Assembly: GCA_030686115.1 (NCBI GenBank)
Contig: CP131612.1
Location: 2,294,001 to 2,358,000, forward strand
DNA length: 64,000 bases
Source of the DNA: Psychrobacter cibarius
Lineage (GTDB): Bacteria > Pseudomonadota > Gammaproteobacteria > Pseudomonadales > Moraxellaceae
Direction of reading: 5' to 3'
Numbering within the stretch: position 1 is the first letter of the stretch; each line of letters starts with the position of its first letter. Positions 41,538 to 50,088 of this stretch are shown in pieces. A model generated the notes under the pieces. The model was given only the letters and a program-made list of their open reading frames with translations, was not told the DNA's origin and made no database searches. The position numbers and the translations under genes are program-made.

Positions 41538-42272
41538 TTAACTATTATGCTTGGCTATCCAGCTTTGCATTTGCTCAATTTCAGGCTGCTGCGCGTCAAT
41601 TACTTGTTGTGCCAATTGACGCATTTCTTCATTTTTGCCATACTTTAGCTGTATCTTTGCCATATCTACTGCGCCAATATGATGCGGCAACATACCGCGA
41701 GCAAATGCCATATCTGGGTTAGGGTCAGCGATACCTGCCATCATTTCACTATGCATCGTATCCATACCTTTAGCATAAGCTGTCTGCATGGCTTTAGTAT
41801 CAGACGTTGGCTCAGCAGCATCAGGATGGTTGGCAAGCCAGTTCTGCATTTGCTCAATTTCAGCTTTCTGAGCGTCAATAATCTCTTGTGCCAACTGACG
41901 CATTTCTGCATCTGTACCATACTTTAGCTGAATCTCTGCCATATCAACAGCACCCATATGATGACCGAGCATTCCTTGAGCAAAGGCAGCATCGGGATCG
42001 TTGTATGCCATGCCTGCCATCATCTCATCATGCATCTTAGTCATAGAGTCATTATACTCTCCATGCATGCCCGTCATCGCATCGCCTGACATATCATGAC
42101 CTGCATGAGCATCCATCGCGCTAGTGTCTGTTGTAGCATTATTAACGGGAGCCGCCTCGTCTTTGACAGTAGCCTCTGTTACGTCATTCGTCGGCTGACA
42201 AGCGCCAAGCATCATCATGGCACTGACACTAACTGCAAGCATGGCAAGACGTGAGTTTCTTATAATTTTCAT
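41538..42272 (-). CDS. Lipoprotein with two DUF305 domains
   Basis: 244 residues. The signal peptide ends at lipobox LGAC (Cys25). Two DUF305 units follow, at about residues 83-150 and 173-242, each with GMxxHHxGAVDMAxIQLKYG and a QEIIDAQ-type helix. The units are very similar, pointing to a recent internal duplication. A His/Met-rich stretch (HAGHDMSGDAMTGMHGEYND) precedes them. DUF305 proteins are ferritin-like and many are tied to copper or other metal resistance. Last gene of a leftward DUF411-DUF305-DUF305 set opposite a CopRS-like system. Confidence 0.85.
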   Translation of the reverse strand: MKIIRNSRLAMLAVSVSAMMMLGACQPTNDVTEATVKDEAAPVNNATTDTSAMDAHAGHDMSGDAMTGMHGEYNDSMTKMHDEMMAGMAYNDPDAAFAQGMLGHHMGAVDMAEIQLKYGTDAEMRQLAQEIIDAQKAEIEQMQNWLANHPDAAEPTSDTKAMQTAYAKGMDTMHSEMMAGIADPNPDMAFARGMLPHHIGAVDMAKIQLKYGKNEEMRQLAQQVIDAQQPEIEQMQSWIAKHNS

Positions 42273-42397
42273 AGTAGATCCTTAATTACGATCGTTTGGT
42301 AGTTATGGTTCATATAAAAACTGGCAAATCAGCTAAGATCCACCAGTTGGAAAAATCATTTAATTTATGTACTAAGAGCAGTGTGTTTTAAGGCTAT

Positions 42398-42865
42398 TTA
42401 TTCTAATGCTTCGATCAGTGCCTGCATCTCTTTAATTTCACGTTTTTGTGCTTCGATGATGTCGTCAGCAAGTTGCTGTACTCTAGGGTCTTTTATATCG
42501 GCTCTTGAGCTGGTTAAGATCGCAATTGAATGATGCGGTATCATAGCCTGCATCCAATCCACTTGATCGACGGTTGCTTGAGATCTGACGCCCCAGATAC
42601 CCACGGCAAACATCAGCACACTAAGACCATAAATCATTAAATTGACCTTAGTTTTCTTGTACATATTGCTCATAAAGGCGAGCATAATCATTGCCATGCC
42701 TGCGCCCATATATAGCGCCATATAGGCTCTGGTCTCACTAAAATAAATATGATCCCACTCATAAGTATTGAAGTACATCATGATATACATCACCACGGTA
42801 GACGTCAGAATCATGAGGGTGAATTTTACATAAGGGTTCATCTGTTTTTGCTCTGTATGATTCAT
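42398..42865 (-). CDS. Membrane-anchored DUF305 protein
   Basis: 155 residues. Three hydrophobic helices (VKFTLMILTSTVVMYIMMYF, MALYMGAGMAMIMLAFM, LMIYGLSVLMFAVGIW) are followed by a shortened DUF305 domain (VDWMQAMIPHHSIAILTSSRADIKDPRVQQLADDIIEAQKREI) carrying the His-His pair. It lies 77 bp downstream of the DUF411 gene and 125 bp upstream of the lipoprotein, on one strand, so the three are likely one operon for metal handling. Confidence 0.85.
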   Translation of the reverse strand: MNHTEQKQMNPYVKFTLMILTSTVVMYIMMYFNTYEWDHIYFSETRAYMALYMGAGMAMIMLAFMSNMYKKTKVNLMIYGLSVLMFAVGIWGVRSQATVDQVDWMQAMIPHHSIAILTSSRADIKDPRVQQLADDIIEAQKREIKEMQALIEALE

Positions 42866-42942
42866 CAGTCAGTCTCCATCAATGCTGCTATCAGTACTAC
42901 AATGAGTAGCTGAAATTTAAAAAATCTATCTAAAGTATTGGT

Positions 42943-43551
42943 TTATAGCTGCTGCTCTGCGGACTCAATCTCAGCGTATACTTGGTTTGTGCCATCTTTA
43001 TTGATTTGCATAATTTGGTATGGCATAAACTTATCTTGATATTCCATACCAGGGCTACCGACGGGCATACCCGGTACCGCCAAACCAATGGCTTGCTTTG
43101 GTGGATTTTGCAAAAACTCAGCCACATACTTGGCAGGAACATGACCTTCGATAACATAACCATCACTGGTAACGGCGGTATGGCAAGAACGCATCTCAGC
43201 AGGCACGCCGTAACGCTCTTTAAATAATGACAAGTCTGCAACATCATGGGCAGTTGTCGTTAACCCATTATCTTCTGCGTGCCCTATCCATTCTTTACAA
43301 CAGCCACAGTTGGCATCTTTATAGACAGTGGCTGACACGTTCTTGAGCAGGTCTGGGTTGTTGGCTGGTGTCTCTGTCACTGTTTGCCTACTCTGTATAG
43401 CGTTTGCCTCACCACTGCTGGCGTTAGCGGCATTGGCAGTAGAGGTGCTAGCATTAGAAGCATTGCTGTCAGATTGCCCACACGCTGATAATATGGCAGC
43501 GGTTAATAAGACCGCTGACCCTCGAACAAACTTAACGGTAAAAGGCTTCAT
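42943..43551 (-). CDS. DUF411 metal-binding lipoprotein (CopG-like)
   Basis: 202 residues. The signal peptide has a lipobox LSAC (Cys24), then an Ala/Ser/Asn-rich linker. The DUF411 domain begins at VSATVYKDANCGCCKEWIGHAEDNGL, with a CGCC metal-binding motif, and continues with YGVPAEMRSCHTAVTSDGYVIEGHVPAKYVAEFL and IGLAVPGMPVGSPGME, the family's conserved segments. DUF411 proteins are periplasmic and linked to copper or arsenic resistance. First gene of the leftward operon, immediately opposite a CusR-box-like palindrome. Confidence 0.9.
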   Translation of the reverse strand: MKPFTVKFVRGSAVLLTAAILSACGQSDSNASNASTSTANAANASSGEANAIQSRQTVTETPANNPDLLKNVSATVYKDANCGCCKEWIGHAEDNGLTTTAHDVADLSLFKERYGVPAEMRSCHTAVTSDGYVIEGHVPAKYVAEFLQNPPKQAIGLAVPGMPVGSPGMEYQDKFMPYQIMQINKDGTNQVYAEIESAEQQL

Positions 43552-43635
43552 AGAGGCTTCTCATAGTGTTGAATATTAAAATTAGGATGTATTGAAGTCA
43601 AACTAGCATAACCACTCTGACAGTCAGATGACGCC

Positions 43636-43657
43636 AAGATGACAATTTTGTCATCTT
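43636..43657. promoter_or_regulatory. CusR/CopR-box-like palindrome
   Basis: AAGATGACAA-TT-TTGTCATCTT is a perfect 22 bp dyad lying between the leftward DUF411 operon and the rightward regulator gene. It matches the TGACAA-TTGTCA pattern of CusR/PcoR-type copper response regulator boxes, so both promoters may be controlled from it. Confidence 0.75.
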
Positions 43658-43757
43658 CTAGACTGAGCATAGGTTTATTACCAGTATTCCTCTATGATTG
43701 ATAATAATAGAGACATTTTATATTGATCTCATCCTAAATAATTGGCGCGAGTATGCT

Positions 43758-44525
43758 ATGAAAATATTGTTAGTCGAAGATGAGTTATCGCTTGGCGACT
43801 ACATTAAAAAAGGTTTAAGCGAGGCAGGTTTTATTGTTGAGCATAGAACCACAGGTTTAGATGGTTATCATGCTCTGATGACTGAGGACTTCACTGTCGT
43901 GGTGATGGATGTGATGCTGCCTGATGTGAGCGGATTTGAATTAGTCAGTAATTATCGCGCTGCTGGTAACACCACCCCTGTATTATTTTTGACCGCAAAA
44001 GATGACCTTAGCGACCGCATAAAAGGCTTTGAGATTGGCGGTGACGACTATCTCACCAAGCCTTTTGCCTTCGCTGAGCTGTTGGTCAGAATCAAAAGCT
44101 TACTACGCCGTGCCAATCAAGCAGATTACGCCAGCACAGTGCTTCAAATAGCTGATTTAAAACTGGATATCGCTAAACGTAGCGTGCATCGAGATAAGGG
44201 TTCTATCAAATTGACGGCCAAAGAATTTGCGCTATTGCAGTTTTTACTTGAGCATCAAGGCGAAGTATTGCCCCGCTCTGTCATCGCTTCACAAGTATGG
44301 GATATGAATTTTGATAGCGATACCAATGTGATTGATGTGGCGATAAGACGCTTACGAAGTAAAATCGATGATGGCTTTGAAAATAAGCTCATTCATACCG
44401 TACGCGGTATGGGCTATAAACTAGAAGCGGATAATAGCGCCGTTACAGCCAATAATGAAACTAGCATTGATATGAGTAATGAGGCTAATACGATTTCTAA
44501 ACTCAATCACGTTGAAGTGAAATAG
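43758..44525 (+). CDS. OmpR-family response regulator, heavy-metal type (CopR/CusR-like)
   Basis: 255 residues from the ATG at 43758; the frame opens further at a TTG (43698). The receiver domain has the phosphorylation site Asp51 in VVMDVMLPDVSG, the acidic pair at DELS and the switch Lys in DDYLTKPF. The C-terminal winged helix has LTAKEFALLQFLLEHQGEVLPRSVIASQVWDMNFDSDTNVIDVAIRRLRSKID, typical of the CusR/CopR subgroup. A Ser/Asn-rich tail of about 30 residues follows. The histidine kinase gene starts 1 bp after its stop. Confidence 0.92.
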   Translation: MKILLVEDELSLGDYIKKGLSEAGFIVEHRTTGLDGYHALMTEDFTVVVMDVMLPDVSGFELVSNYRAAGNTTPVLFLTAKDDLSDRIKGFEIGGDDYLTKPFAFAELLVRIKSLLRRANQADYASTVLQIADLKLDIAKRSVHRDKGSIKLTAKEFALLQFLLEHQGEVLPRSVIASQVWDMNFDSDTNVIDVAIRRLRSKIDDGFENKLIHTVRGMGYKLEADNSAVTANNETSIDMSNEANTISKLNHVEVK

Positions 44526-44526
44526 C

Positions 44527-46008
44527 ATGGCATATAAATCTGAGCATCGACGCTTGTCATTACTGTGGCGCACTACCCTAGTATTAACGGTGTGTGTGCT
44601 GATATCTCAAGCTTTTTTGTACATATGGATACAGCGTTCGGTTAATGATCATTTTGAACAAATGGACTCAGAGATCCTGACTCACGCTGCGTTTAATTTA
44701 CGACAGTACATGACAGAGGTGACATCGGATGATCAGCGCTCTGACAACCTTGCCGACCCTGCTCATCTCGACAATACAGCATCATCTGTGGTAGATATCT
44801 TTCGACCAGATTATGAAGTTAAAACAATTATCACTGACCATAATGGACAAGTCATCAATAGTCAGCCAAAGGATTTTATTGATAAACTCAATGACTCCCA
44901 ATTGGTCGAAAAACTATGGCAGCAGCACCGCGATCAACCCTTTGACTTGCAGCTTAATCATCGTCATTATCGCGCGCTGGTCATTGAGCACTCTAGTCGC
45001 TTGGCATTAATCGCGCTACCGATTGATGTGCACCATCAATACCTTGCCCAGTTTAATCGCCATCTTATTCTGATACTTATTGCGATCACTTTTATCTTGG
45101 TATCAGTGGCGGCTTTTAGCGTCTATCTAGGATTTGCCCCCTTAGCGACCATCAGTCAAAAAATGGCACGTATCAACGCCGAGCAGTTAGACGATAGAAT
45201 CATCGTCTCTGAAATGCCAAGCGAGTTGCGACCCTTGGCTGACGCTTATAATGCCATGATGGATAAACTTGAACACAACTTTGCCTCATTATCACAGTTT
45301 TCAGATGACATTGCTCACGAACTGCGCACACCACTGGCAACATTAAGTACCCAAACTCAAGTGATGCTCAGTAAACCTAGAGACCATCAAGAATATGTCG
45401 AGCAGCTACATCATCAACACGACACGCTCAAGCAACTATCCCTGCTCATTAACAATATGCTATTGCTGGCAAAAACTCAAAAAGGTCTCTACGACTCACA
45501 ACGTCATCTTGTCGATACCGACTCACTGATAATTAAGCTCATCGATTATTTTGAGCTGATAGCCGAAGAGCGCGGTATCTCTTTTGAGAAAAAAGGGGCA
45601 TTTGATGTGGTATTAGGGGATGAGAGCTTGTTACAAAGGCTGTTTGCCAACTTGATATCTAATGCGATTTACTACGCCGGCAGCGACAGTATCATTACTA
45701 TTACCGCCGTTTCTAAGACTGCTAGCCTCATAAAACATAACGCTCACGCCCTTAGAGAAACGGCTCAGCAGCCATCGCTAAACATCACCATCACTAATCG
45801 CTTGCAGACGCCTCTAACTCAAGCGGAAGCAGATAGACTGTTTGAACGCTTTTATCGTCATCACAAATCCAATAATCAGCATTCGGGCACAGGGCTGGGA
45901 TTGGCCATCGTACAAGCGATCGTCAATGCCCATAACGGCAAAGTCAGTATTACCATTAAGGATGAGTATTACTTTCAAGTTAACGTACAGTTATTAAAAG
46001 AATCATAG
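44527..46008 (+). CDS. Heavy-metal-type sensor histidine kinase (CopS/CusS-like)
   Basis: 493 residues. Two transmembrane helices, about residues 15-34 and 179-200, enclose a periplasmic sensor of about 145 residues. A HAMP linker is followed by the dimerisation helix with the phospho-acceptor His264 in FSDDIAHELRTPLATL, the N box LFANLISNAIYYAG and the G box HSGTGLGLAIV. It should phosphorylate the regulator coded 1 bp upstream. Sensing of copper or another metal is inferred from the DUF411/DUF305 neighbours and the CusR-like box. Confidence 0.92.
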   Translation: MAYKSEHRRLSLLWRTTLVLTVCVLISQAFLYIWIQRSVNDHFEQMDSEILTHAAFNLRQYMTEVTSDDQRSDNLADPAHLDNTASSVVDIFRPDYEVKTIITDHNGQVINSQPKDFIDKLNDSQLVEKLWQQHRDQPFDLQLNHRHYRALVIEHSSRLALIALPIDVHHQYLAQFNRHLILILIAITFILVSVAAFSVYLGFAPLATISQKMARINAEQLDDRIIVSEMPSELRPLADAYNAMMDKLEHNFASLSQFSDDIAHELRTPLATLSTQTQVMLSKPRDHQEYVEQLHHQHDTLKQLSLLINNMLLLAKTQKGLYDSQRHLVDTDSLIIKLIDYFELIAEERGISFEKKGAFDVVLGDESLLQRLFANLISNAIYYAGSDSIITITAVSKTASLIKHNAHALRETAQQPSLNITITNRLQTPLTQAEADRLFERFYRHHKSNNQHSGTGLGLAIVQAIVNAHNGKVSITIKDEYYFQVNVQLLKES

Positions 46009-46027
46009 GGCGGGTTTGATCGAGAAA

Positions 46028-46061
46028 TGGTCACCATTTGGTCACCGAGCAGGTGGTCACC
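46028..46061. repeat. Three TGGTCACC repeats
   Basis: TGGTCACC occurs at 46028-46035, 46039-46046 and 46054-46061, just after the kinase stop. The first lies in a near-perfect AAATGGTCACCATTT palindrome. Function unknown. Confidence 0.6.
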
Positions 46062-46197
46062 GATTTTTAAAAAGCAGAGTGCATGCACACAGACTTATAG
46101 AAAATATATTATTAAAGAGTAGACTACTTCTTAGGGGTTGATAGAGAAAGAATAATCAAACCTTACGGATAAAGGCTTTAAGCGGAAACACAGACAC

Positions 46198-46228
46198 AAA
46201 AAAACCCCAAACAAAATTATGTTTGAGG
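46198..46228 (-). terminator. Terminator of the tRNA-Val/tRNA-Asp transcript
   Basis: On the minus strand CCTCAAACA pairs with TGTTTGGGG (one G-T pair) around a 6-base loop, followed by seven T. Confidence 0.8.
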
Positions 46229-46281
46229 CGAAACTTGCTTAAACTCGAAGGTTTAAATTTGTTTTAGCTTTTTACTAAATA

Positions 46282-46358
46282 TGGCGCAGCGGACGGGACT
46301 CGAACCCGCGACCCCCGGCGTGACAGGCCGGTATTCTAACCAACTGAACTACCGCTGC
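46282..46358 (-). tRNA. tRNA-Asp (GTC)
   Basis: 77 nt with encoded CCA. The acceptor stem GCAGCGG pairs with CCGCTGC, the anticodon loop is CTGTCAC (GTC), and the T-arm is GCGGGTTCGAGTCCCGT. Downstream of tRNA-Val on the same strand. Confidence 0.97.
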
Positions 46359-46409
46359 TTAGGTCGTCTTAGCATCTTCTCTTATTACAGAGACACTCGC
46401 TAAAAAGAG

Positions 46410-46485
46410 TGGTGGGTGATGACGGATTCGAACCGCCGACATTCTGCGTGTAAGGCAGACGCTCTACCAACTGAGCTAATCACCC
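46410..46485 (-). tRNA. tRNA-Val (TAC)
   Basis: 76 nt with encoded CCA. The acceptor stem GGGTGAT pairs with ATCACCC, the anticodon loop is CTTACAC (TAC), and the T-arm holds GGCGGTTCGAATCCGTC. First tRNA of the leftward pair. Confidence 0.97.
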
Positions 46486-46645
46486 TGAGAAGCGTTAAAA
46501 AATTGCACTGCAATTTTAGCTTCGCAAGTTAAAATTCCTTAAAAGGAATTTTATAGAAAGTTTAATCTTTAAAGTTGTCACGCTTTAAGTCAGTAAAAAT
46601 TCTAACAACATTGAACTTAATTAAGTCCCCTTGCTGTGGGTGTGT

Positions 46646-46673
46646 ATTATATAGATTTACACATGGCTGTCAA
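46646..46673 (-). promoter_or_regulatory. Consensus sigma-70 promoter for the tRNA pair
   Basis: On the minus strand TTGACA (46673-46668) and TATAAT (46651-46646) are both perfect consensus, 16 bp apart, upstream of tRNA-Val. Confidence 0.85.
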
Positions 46674-46789
46674 ACAGTATTTTCAGTTTTTTAACCTATT
46701 TTATAGGTTTTTATTTATTAATCTGACAAGCCTATGTTTTCATTGGATTTATATTTTTATAAAAAACCAATAAATTTTCAAGCATGACC

Positions 46790-47278
46790 CTATTTACTGG
46801 CTAATGCTTGTTCGATATCCATTTTTATGGCTTCTGGTTTGGTGGTTGGCGCATAGCGGTCAATGACCTGTCCATCTTTACCAATTAAAAACTTAGTAAA
46901 ATTCCATTTGATACCGTCTGTTAATACGCCACCCTTTTGCTCTTTAAGCCAATCAAAAATAGGATGAGCGTCTTTGCCATTGACATCAACCTTCGCCATC
47001 ATTGGGAAACTGACACCATGGTTCTTTTGACAAAATGCGCCAATCTCCTCATTACTGCCTGGATCTTGCCCGCCAAATTGATTACAGGGGAAACCAATAA
47101 CGACCAATCCTTGATCTTTATATTGCTGATATACTGCCTCTAGGCCTTCAAATTGCGGCGTAAATCCACATTTGCTCGCGGTATTGACGATTAATAACAC
47201 CTTACCTTGATAATCAGCAAAGGCTTGTGAAGTACCGTCCATACGTTCAGCGGTAAAATCATAAATAGTACTCATCAT
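46790..47278 (-). CDS. Glutathione peroxidase family protein
   Basis: 162 residues. A thioredoxin-fold peroxidase with the active-site cysteine (not selenocysteine) in VNTASKCGFTPQF (Cys37), the conserved FPCNQFGGQDPGSNEEI (Gln of the catalytic set) and WNFTKFLIGKDG (Trp). It reduces hydrogen or lipid peroxides in the cytoplasm; bacterial cysteine forms usually use thioredoxin rather than glutathione. Two adjacent ATGs start the frame. It lies next to msrB, another oxidative-damage enzyme, about 160 bp apart on the same strand. Confidence 0.93.
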   Translation of the reverse strand: MMSTIYDFTAERMDGTSQAFADYQGKVLLIVNTASKCGFTPQFEGLEAVYQQYKDQGLVVIGFPCNQFGGQDPGSNEEIGAFCQKNHGVSFPMMAKVDVNGKDAHPIFDWLKEQKGGVLTDGIKWNFTKFLIGKDGQVIDRYAPTTKPEAIKMDIEQALASK

Positions 47279-47434
47279 TTGTCCTTAAATTGATTAATTT
47301 ATTATTTTGGTTTTTTTAAACTGTGCTCATTTTTCAATAACATTGAAAACGTTAATAATACTAATAACTGGCAAGGCAGCATCTCGCGCTTCCCTGCCAT
47401 GACTCTAAAATACTCTAAGCAATTTTTTTAACAA

Positions 47435-47860
47435 TTACTTTTCAGATTTATCTAAATCAATAGACACAGAATTGATGCAATAGCGCATCCCCGTCGTCTC
47501 GCTTGGGCCGTCAGGGAAGACATGACCTAAATGTGCGCCGCAGTTACTACAGGTTACTTCTGTCCGCGTCATGCCAAGCGAATTATCCACATGCTCCTCG
47601 ATAGCGCTGTTATCAACTCCTTGGTCAAAACTTGGCCAACCACAGCTGGCATCAAATTTATTGCTTGAGTCAAATAAGCTCGCACCGCAGCCTTTGCAGC
47701 GATAAATACCATCATCAGTCGCATCGTTATAGACGCCCGTAAATGGGCGTTCTGTACCCTTTTCACGCATCACGTGATATTCATCAGCACTCAAACGCTC
47801 TTTCCAATCAGCTTCTGTTAATTGGCTGATTTCTTCTTGGCTAAGTTGATTGTCTTGCAT
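47435..47860 (-). CDS. msrB: Peptide-methionine (R)-S-oxide reductase MsrB
   Basis: 141 residues. It reduces the R-epimer of methionine sulfoxide in proteins. Motifs: [43 protein letters not shown], where CKGC is the first half of the structural zinc site and CSNC ([14 protein letters not shown]) the second, and [12 protein letters not shown], holding the catalytic cysteine. All expected residues are present. Upstream of the peroxidase gene on the same strand; the two may be co-transcribed. Confidence 0.96.
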   Translation of the reverse strand: MQDNQLSQEEISQLTEADWKERLSADEYHVMREKGTERPFTGVYNDATDDGIYRCKGCGASLFDSSNKFDASCGWPSFDQGVDNSAIEEHVDNSLGMTRTEVTCSNCGAHLGHVFPDGPSETTGMRYCINSVSIDLDKSEK

Positions 47861-48160
47861 AATGTATCCTTAATTTGGGTATGTATTATCTCATCCATTA
47901 GCATTAGCTTTTATCTGCTATTAACTAACACTTTATCGCCATATTTTTATAAAAACGATGGGCCTTATCTATTGTTTATTCACTCAATATTCAAGGCATA
48001 CATTACAAGAAAACCATCATAAACAAGTGATAGCGTAAGGTATCGAAAAAGCTATGATAAATAAAATACAGCAAATTTTCTTAACGTATCAATGAATACA
48101 GATGTAGCCATGATAATAACTCTCTGAAAGAAGTTTAATATCTAGTAGAGCAGCAATGAA

Positions 48161-48252
48161 GCAACAACGCTAATGCAAGTTATTCTTGCATTAGCGTTGT
48201 TGCCTTAAAAACAGCTTGCATTGATACTGATAATGCAATAATATCTTGCATT
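48161..48252. promoter_or_regulatory. Large palindrome plus TTGCAT half-sites upstream of the HTH-aminotransferase gene
   Basis: A perfect 19 bp inverted repeat (GCAACAACGCTAATGCAAG and its inverse) spans 48161-48203 with a 5-base loop. Further CTTGCATT copies lie at 48215 and 48245, and AATGCAAT near 48231. No T-tract follows, so it is more like a multi-site operator than a terminator. The likely binder is the HTH protein coded 70-160 bp downstream. Confidence 0.6.
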
Positions 48253-48318
48253 AAGGCTTAATTAAAACAAATGCCTGCTTTCCTTCTCTCCATTACCAAC
48301 TAATGAATAAAGGCTTGA

Positions 48319-49968
48319 ATGATTATGGCTGATGACAAAAATAAAAGCACACAAGCCGAAAGACTGGTACAGCTACGTCGTGATAAAGGGCTGACTGCTG
48401 AGCAATTAGCGCAAGCCATGACCGCAGCAGGCGCAAAAGTCAGTCGCGGGGCTATCTCGAATTGGGAGCGTGGCACCAATGGCATTGTGTCATCTAAGCT
48501 ACCAACGCTAGCACACATTTTAGGCTGCAGCGAAGGCTATCTGTTACGCGGTGAACTAAAAAACGACAGTGATAATAATAAAGAGGTGAGTGAAAGCACT
48601 CATTCTCATAATAAGGATAGTCAAAATACGTCATCTGCTCAAACTGACAAGATACGTGACTCCCAAGCCAATCACACTACTACAACTCCTTCTATAGATA
48701 CAAACTCACAAAATAACCCTATGAGTGGTCACACTATGAACACAATAAAAAAATCGGATAAATTACAAAATGTTTGCTACGACATTCGCGGCCCGCTCCT
48801 ACAAACAGCCAATAAGATGGAAGCAGAAGGCAAACGTATATTAAAGTTGAATGTCGGTAACCCAGCCCCCTTTGGTTTAGAAGCCCCGCATGAGATTTTG
48901 CGCGATGTGGCGATGAACCTACCAGACGCGACCGGTTATTCCGACTCGCAAGGGATTTTTTCAGCGCGCAAAGCCGTCCTACAGTACTATCAATCAAAGG
49001 GGTTGCTATCGGCAGTTGATGTCCGTGATGTCTATTTGGGCAACGGAGTTTCTGAGCTGATTGTAATGACCATGCAGGCTTTGATGAATGATGGTGACGA
49101 AGTGCTTATCCCAATGCCAGATTACCCGCTTTGGACGGCAGCGGCGAACCTAGCTGGCGGCACAGCGGTACATTATCGCTGTAATGAAGACGACAATTGG
49201 CATCCTGATATCGAAGACATTAAATCTAAAATCACCTCTAAAACCAAAGGTATCGTGGTGATTAACCCTAATAATCCAACAGGTTCGCTTTATAGTGATG
49301 AATTGCTGAAACAAATTATTGAGGTCGCTAAAGCGCATGATTTAATCATCATGGCCGATGAAATTTATGATCGCATTCTTTATGATGATATGGTACACAC
49401 CCCAATGAGCACCTTGACTGATGATGTGCTGGTGCTCTCATACAATGGATTATCAAAATCGCATCGTATCGCGGGATTCCGCGCAGGTTGGATGATGGTG
49501 TCTGGCAAAAAGCACCATGCTACTGACTTTATCGAAGGCTTGGACATGTTAGCGTCTATGCGCTTGTGTTCCAACGTCCAAGGTCAATACGCTATTCAAA
49601 CCGCGATGGGCGGCTATCAAAGCATGAAAGAGCTCACGTCAGAGCGTGGGCGCTTATATAAGCAGCGTGAAATGGCTGTGTCACGGCTTAATGCGATCAA
49701 AGGTATCTCTTGTACCATGCCACAAGGCGCGTTTTATTGCTTTCCAAAGATGGATCCTGATATTTACCCTATCGAAGATGATATGGCATTTATGATGGAT
49801 TTGCTTGTTGAAGAAAATGTATTAATGGTGCAAGGAACAGGCTTTAACTGGGATAAGCCCGATCATTTCCGCTTGGTGTTTTTGCCAAACTTACATGATT
49901 TAGAAGATGCCATGGACCGCTTAGATCGCTTCTTTGCCAAAAAACGCAAACAATTTGGTACCGAATAG
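48319..49968 (+). CDS. XRE-type HTH domain fused to an AlaA-like alanine aminotransferase
   Basis: 549 residues. Residues about 11-77 are a Cro/CI-type HTH (RLVQLRRDKGLTAEQLAQAMTAAGAKVSRGAISNWERG..LPTLAHILGCSEGYLL). A Ser/Asn/Thr-rich linker runs to about residue 140. The rest matches AlaA (KSDKLQNVCYDIRGPL, LKLNVGNPAPFGLEAPHEI, NPNNPTGSLY, ADEIYDRILYD, NGLSKSHRIAGFRAGW with the PLP lysine). AlaA makes alanine from pyruvate and glutamate. An internal ATG at 48736 could start an enzyme-only form. HTH-aminotransferase fusions are known as MocR/GabR with a GntR-type HTH; an XRE-type HTH is different. A strong terminator follows. Confidence 0.88.
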   Translation: MIMADDKNKSTQAERLVQLRRDKGLTAEQLAQAMTAAGAKVSRGAISNWERGTNGIVSSKLPTLAHILGCSEGYLLRGELKNDSDNNKEVSESTHSHNKDSQNTSSAQTDKIRDSQANHTTTTPSIDTNSQNNPMSGHTMNTIKKSDKLQNVCYDIRGPLLQTANKMEAEGKRILKLNVGNPAPFGLEAPHEILRDVAMNLPDATGYSDSQGIFSARKAVLQYYQSKGLLSAVDVRDVYLGNGVSELIVMTMQALMNDGDEVLIPMPDYPLWTAAANLAGGTAVHYRCNEDDNWHPDIEDIKSKITSKTKGIVVINPNNPTGSLYSDELLKQIIEVAKAHDLIIMADEIYDRILYDDMVHTPMSTLTDDVLVLSYNGLSKSHRIAGFRAGWMMVSGKKHHATDFIEGLDMLASMRLCSNVQGQYAIQTAMGGYQSMKELTSERGRLYKQREMAVSRLNAIKGISCTMPQGAFYCFPKMDPDIYPIEDDMAFMMDLLVEENVLMVQGTGFNWDKPDHFRLVFLPNLHDLEDAMDRLDRFFAKKRKQFGTE

Positions 49969-49983
49969 ACCTTAATTTGACAT

Positions 49984-50023
49984 AAAAAAACGCTTATCGG
50001 CATGATACTGATAAGCGTTTTTT
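49984..50023. terminator. Bidirectional terminator
   Basis: AAAAAAACGCTTATC and GATAAGCGTTTTTT pair around an 11-base loop between the convergent aminotransferase and phosphate transporter genes. Confidence 0.88.
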
Positions 50024-50088
50024 ATTTGAAACTTGCTTATAAATAACGTTAAATAAGATTTAAGCAAAAACCTTAATAAGCGTACGTG

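Noticed and set aside
46007..46020. TAGGGCGGGTTTGA after the kinase gene as a MITE end
   Set aside because: The match is short and lacks the CCTCA part and an inverted partner.
48161..48203. The 19 bp palindrome as a terminator or CRISPR-like repeat
   Set aside because: No T-tract follows and no gene ends just before it; there is only one unit, with no spaced repeats.
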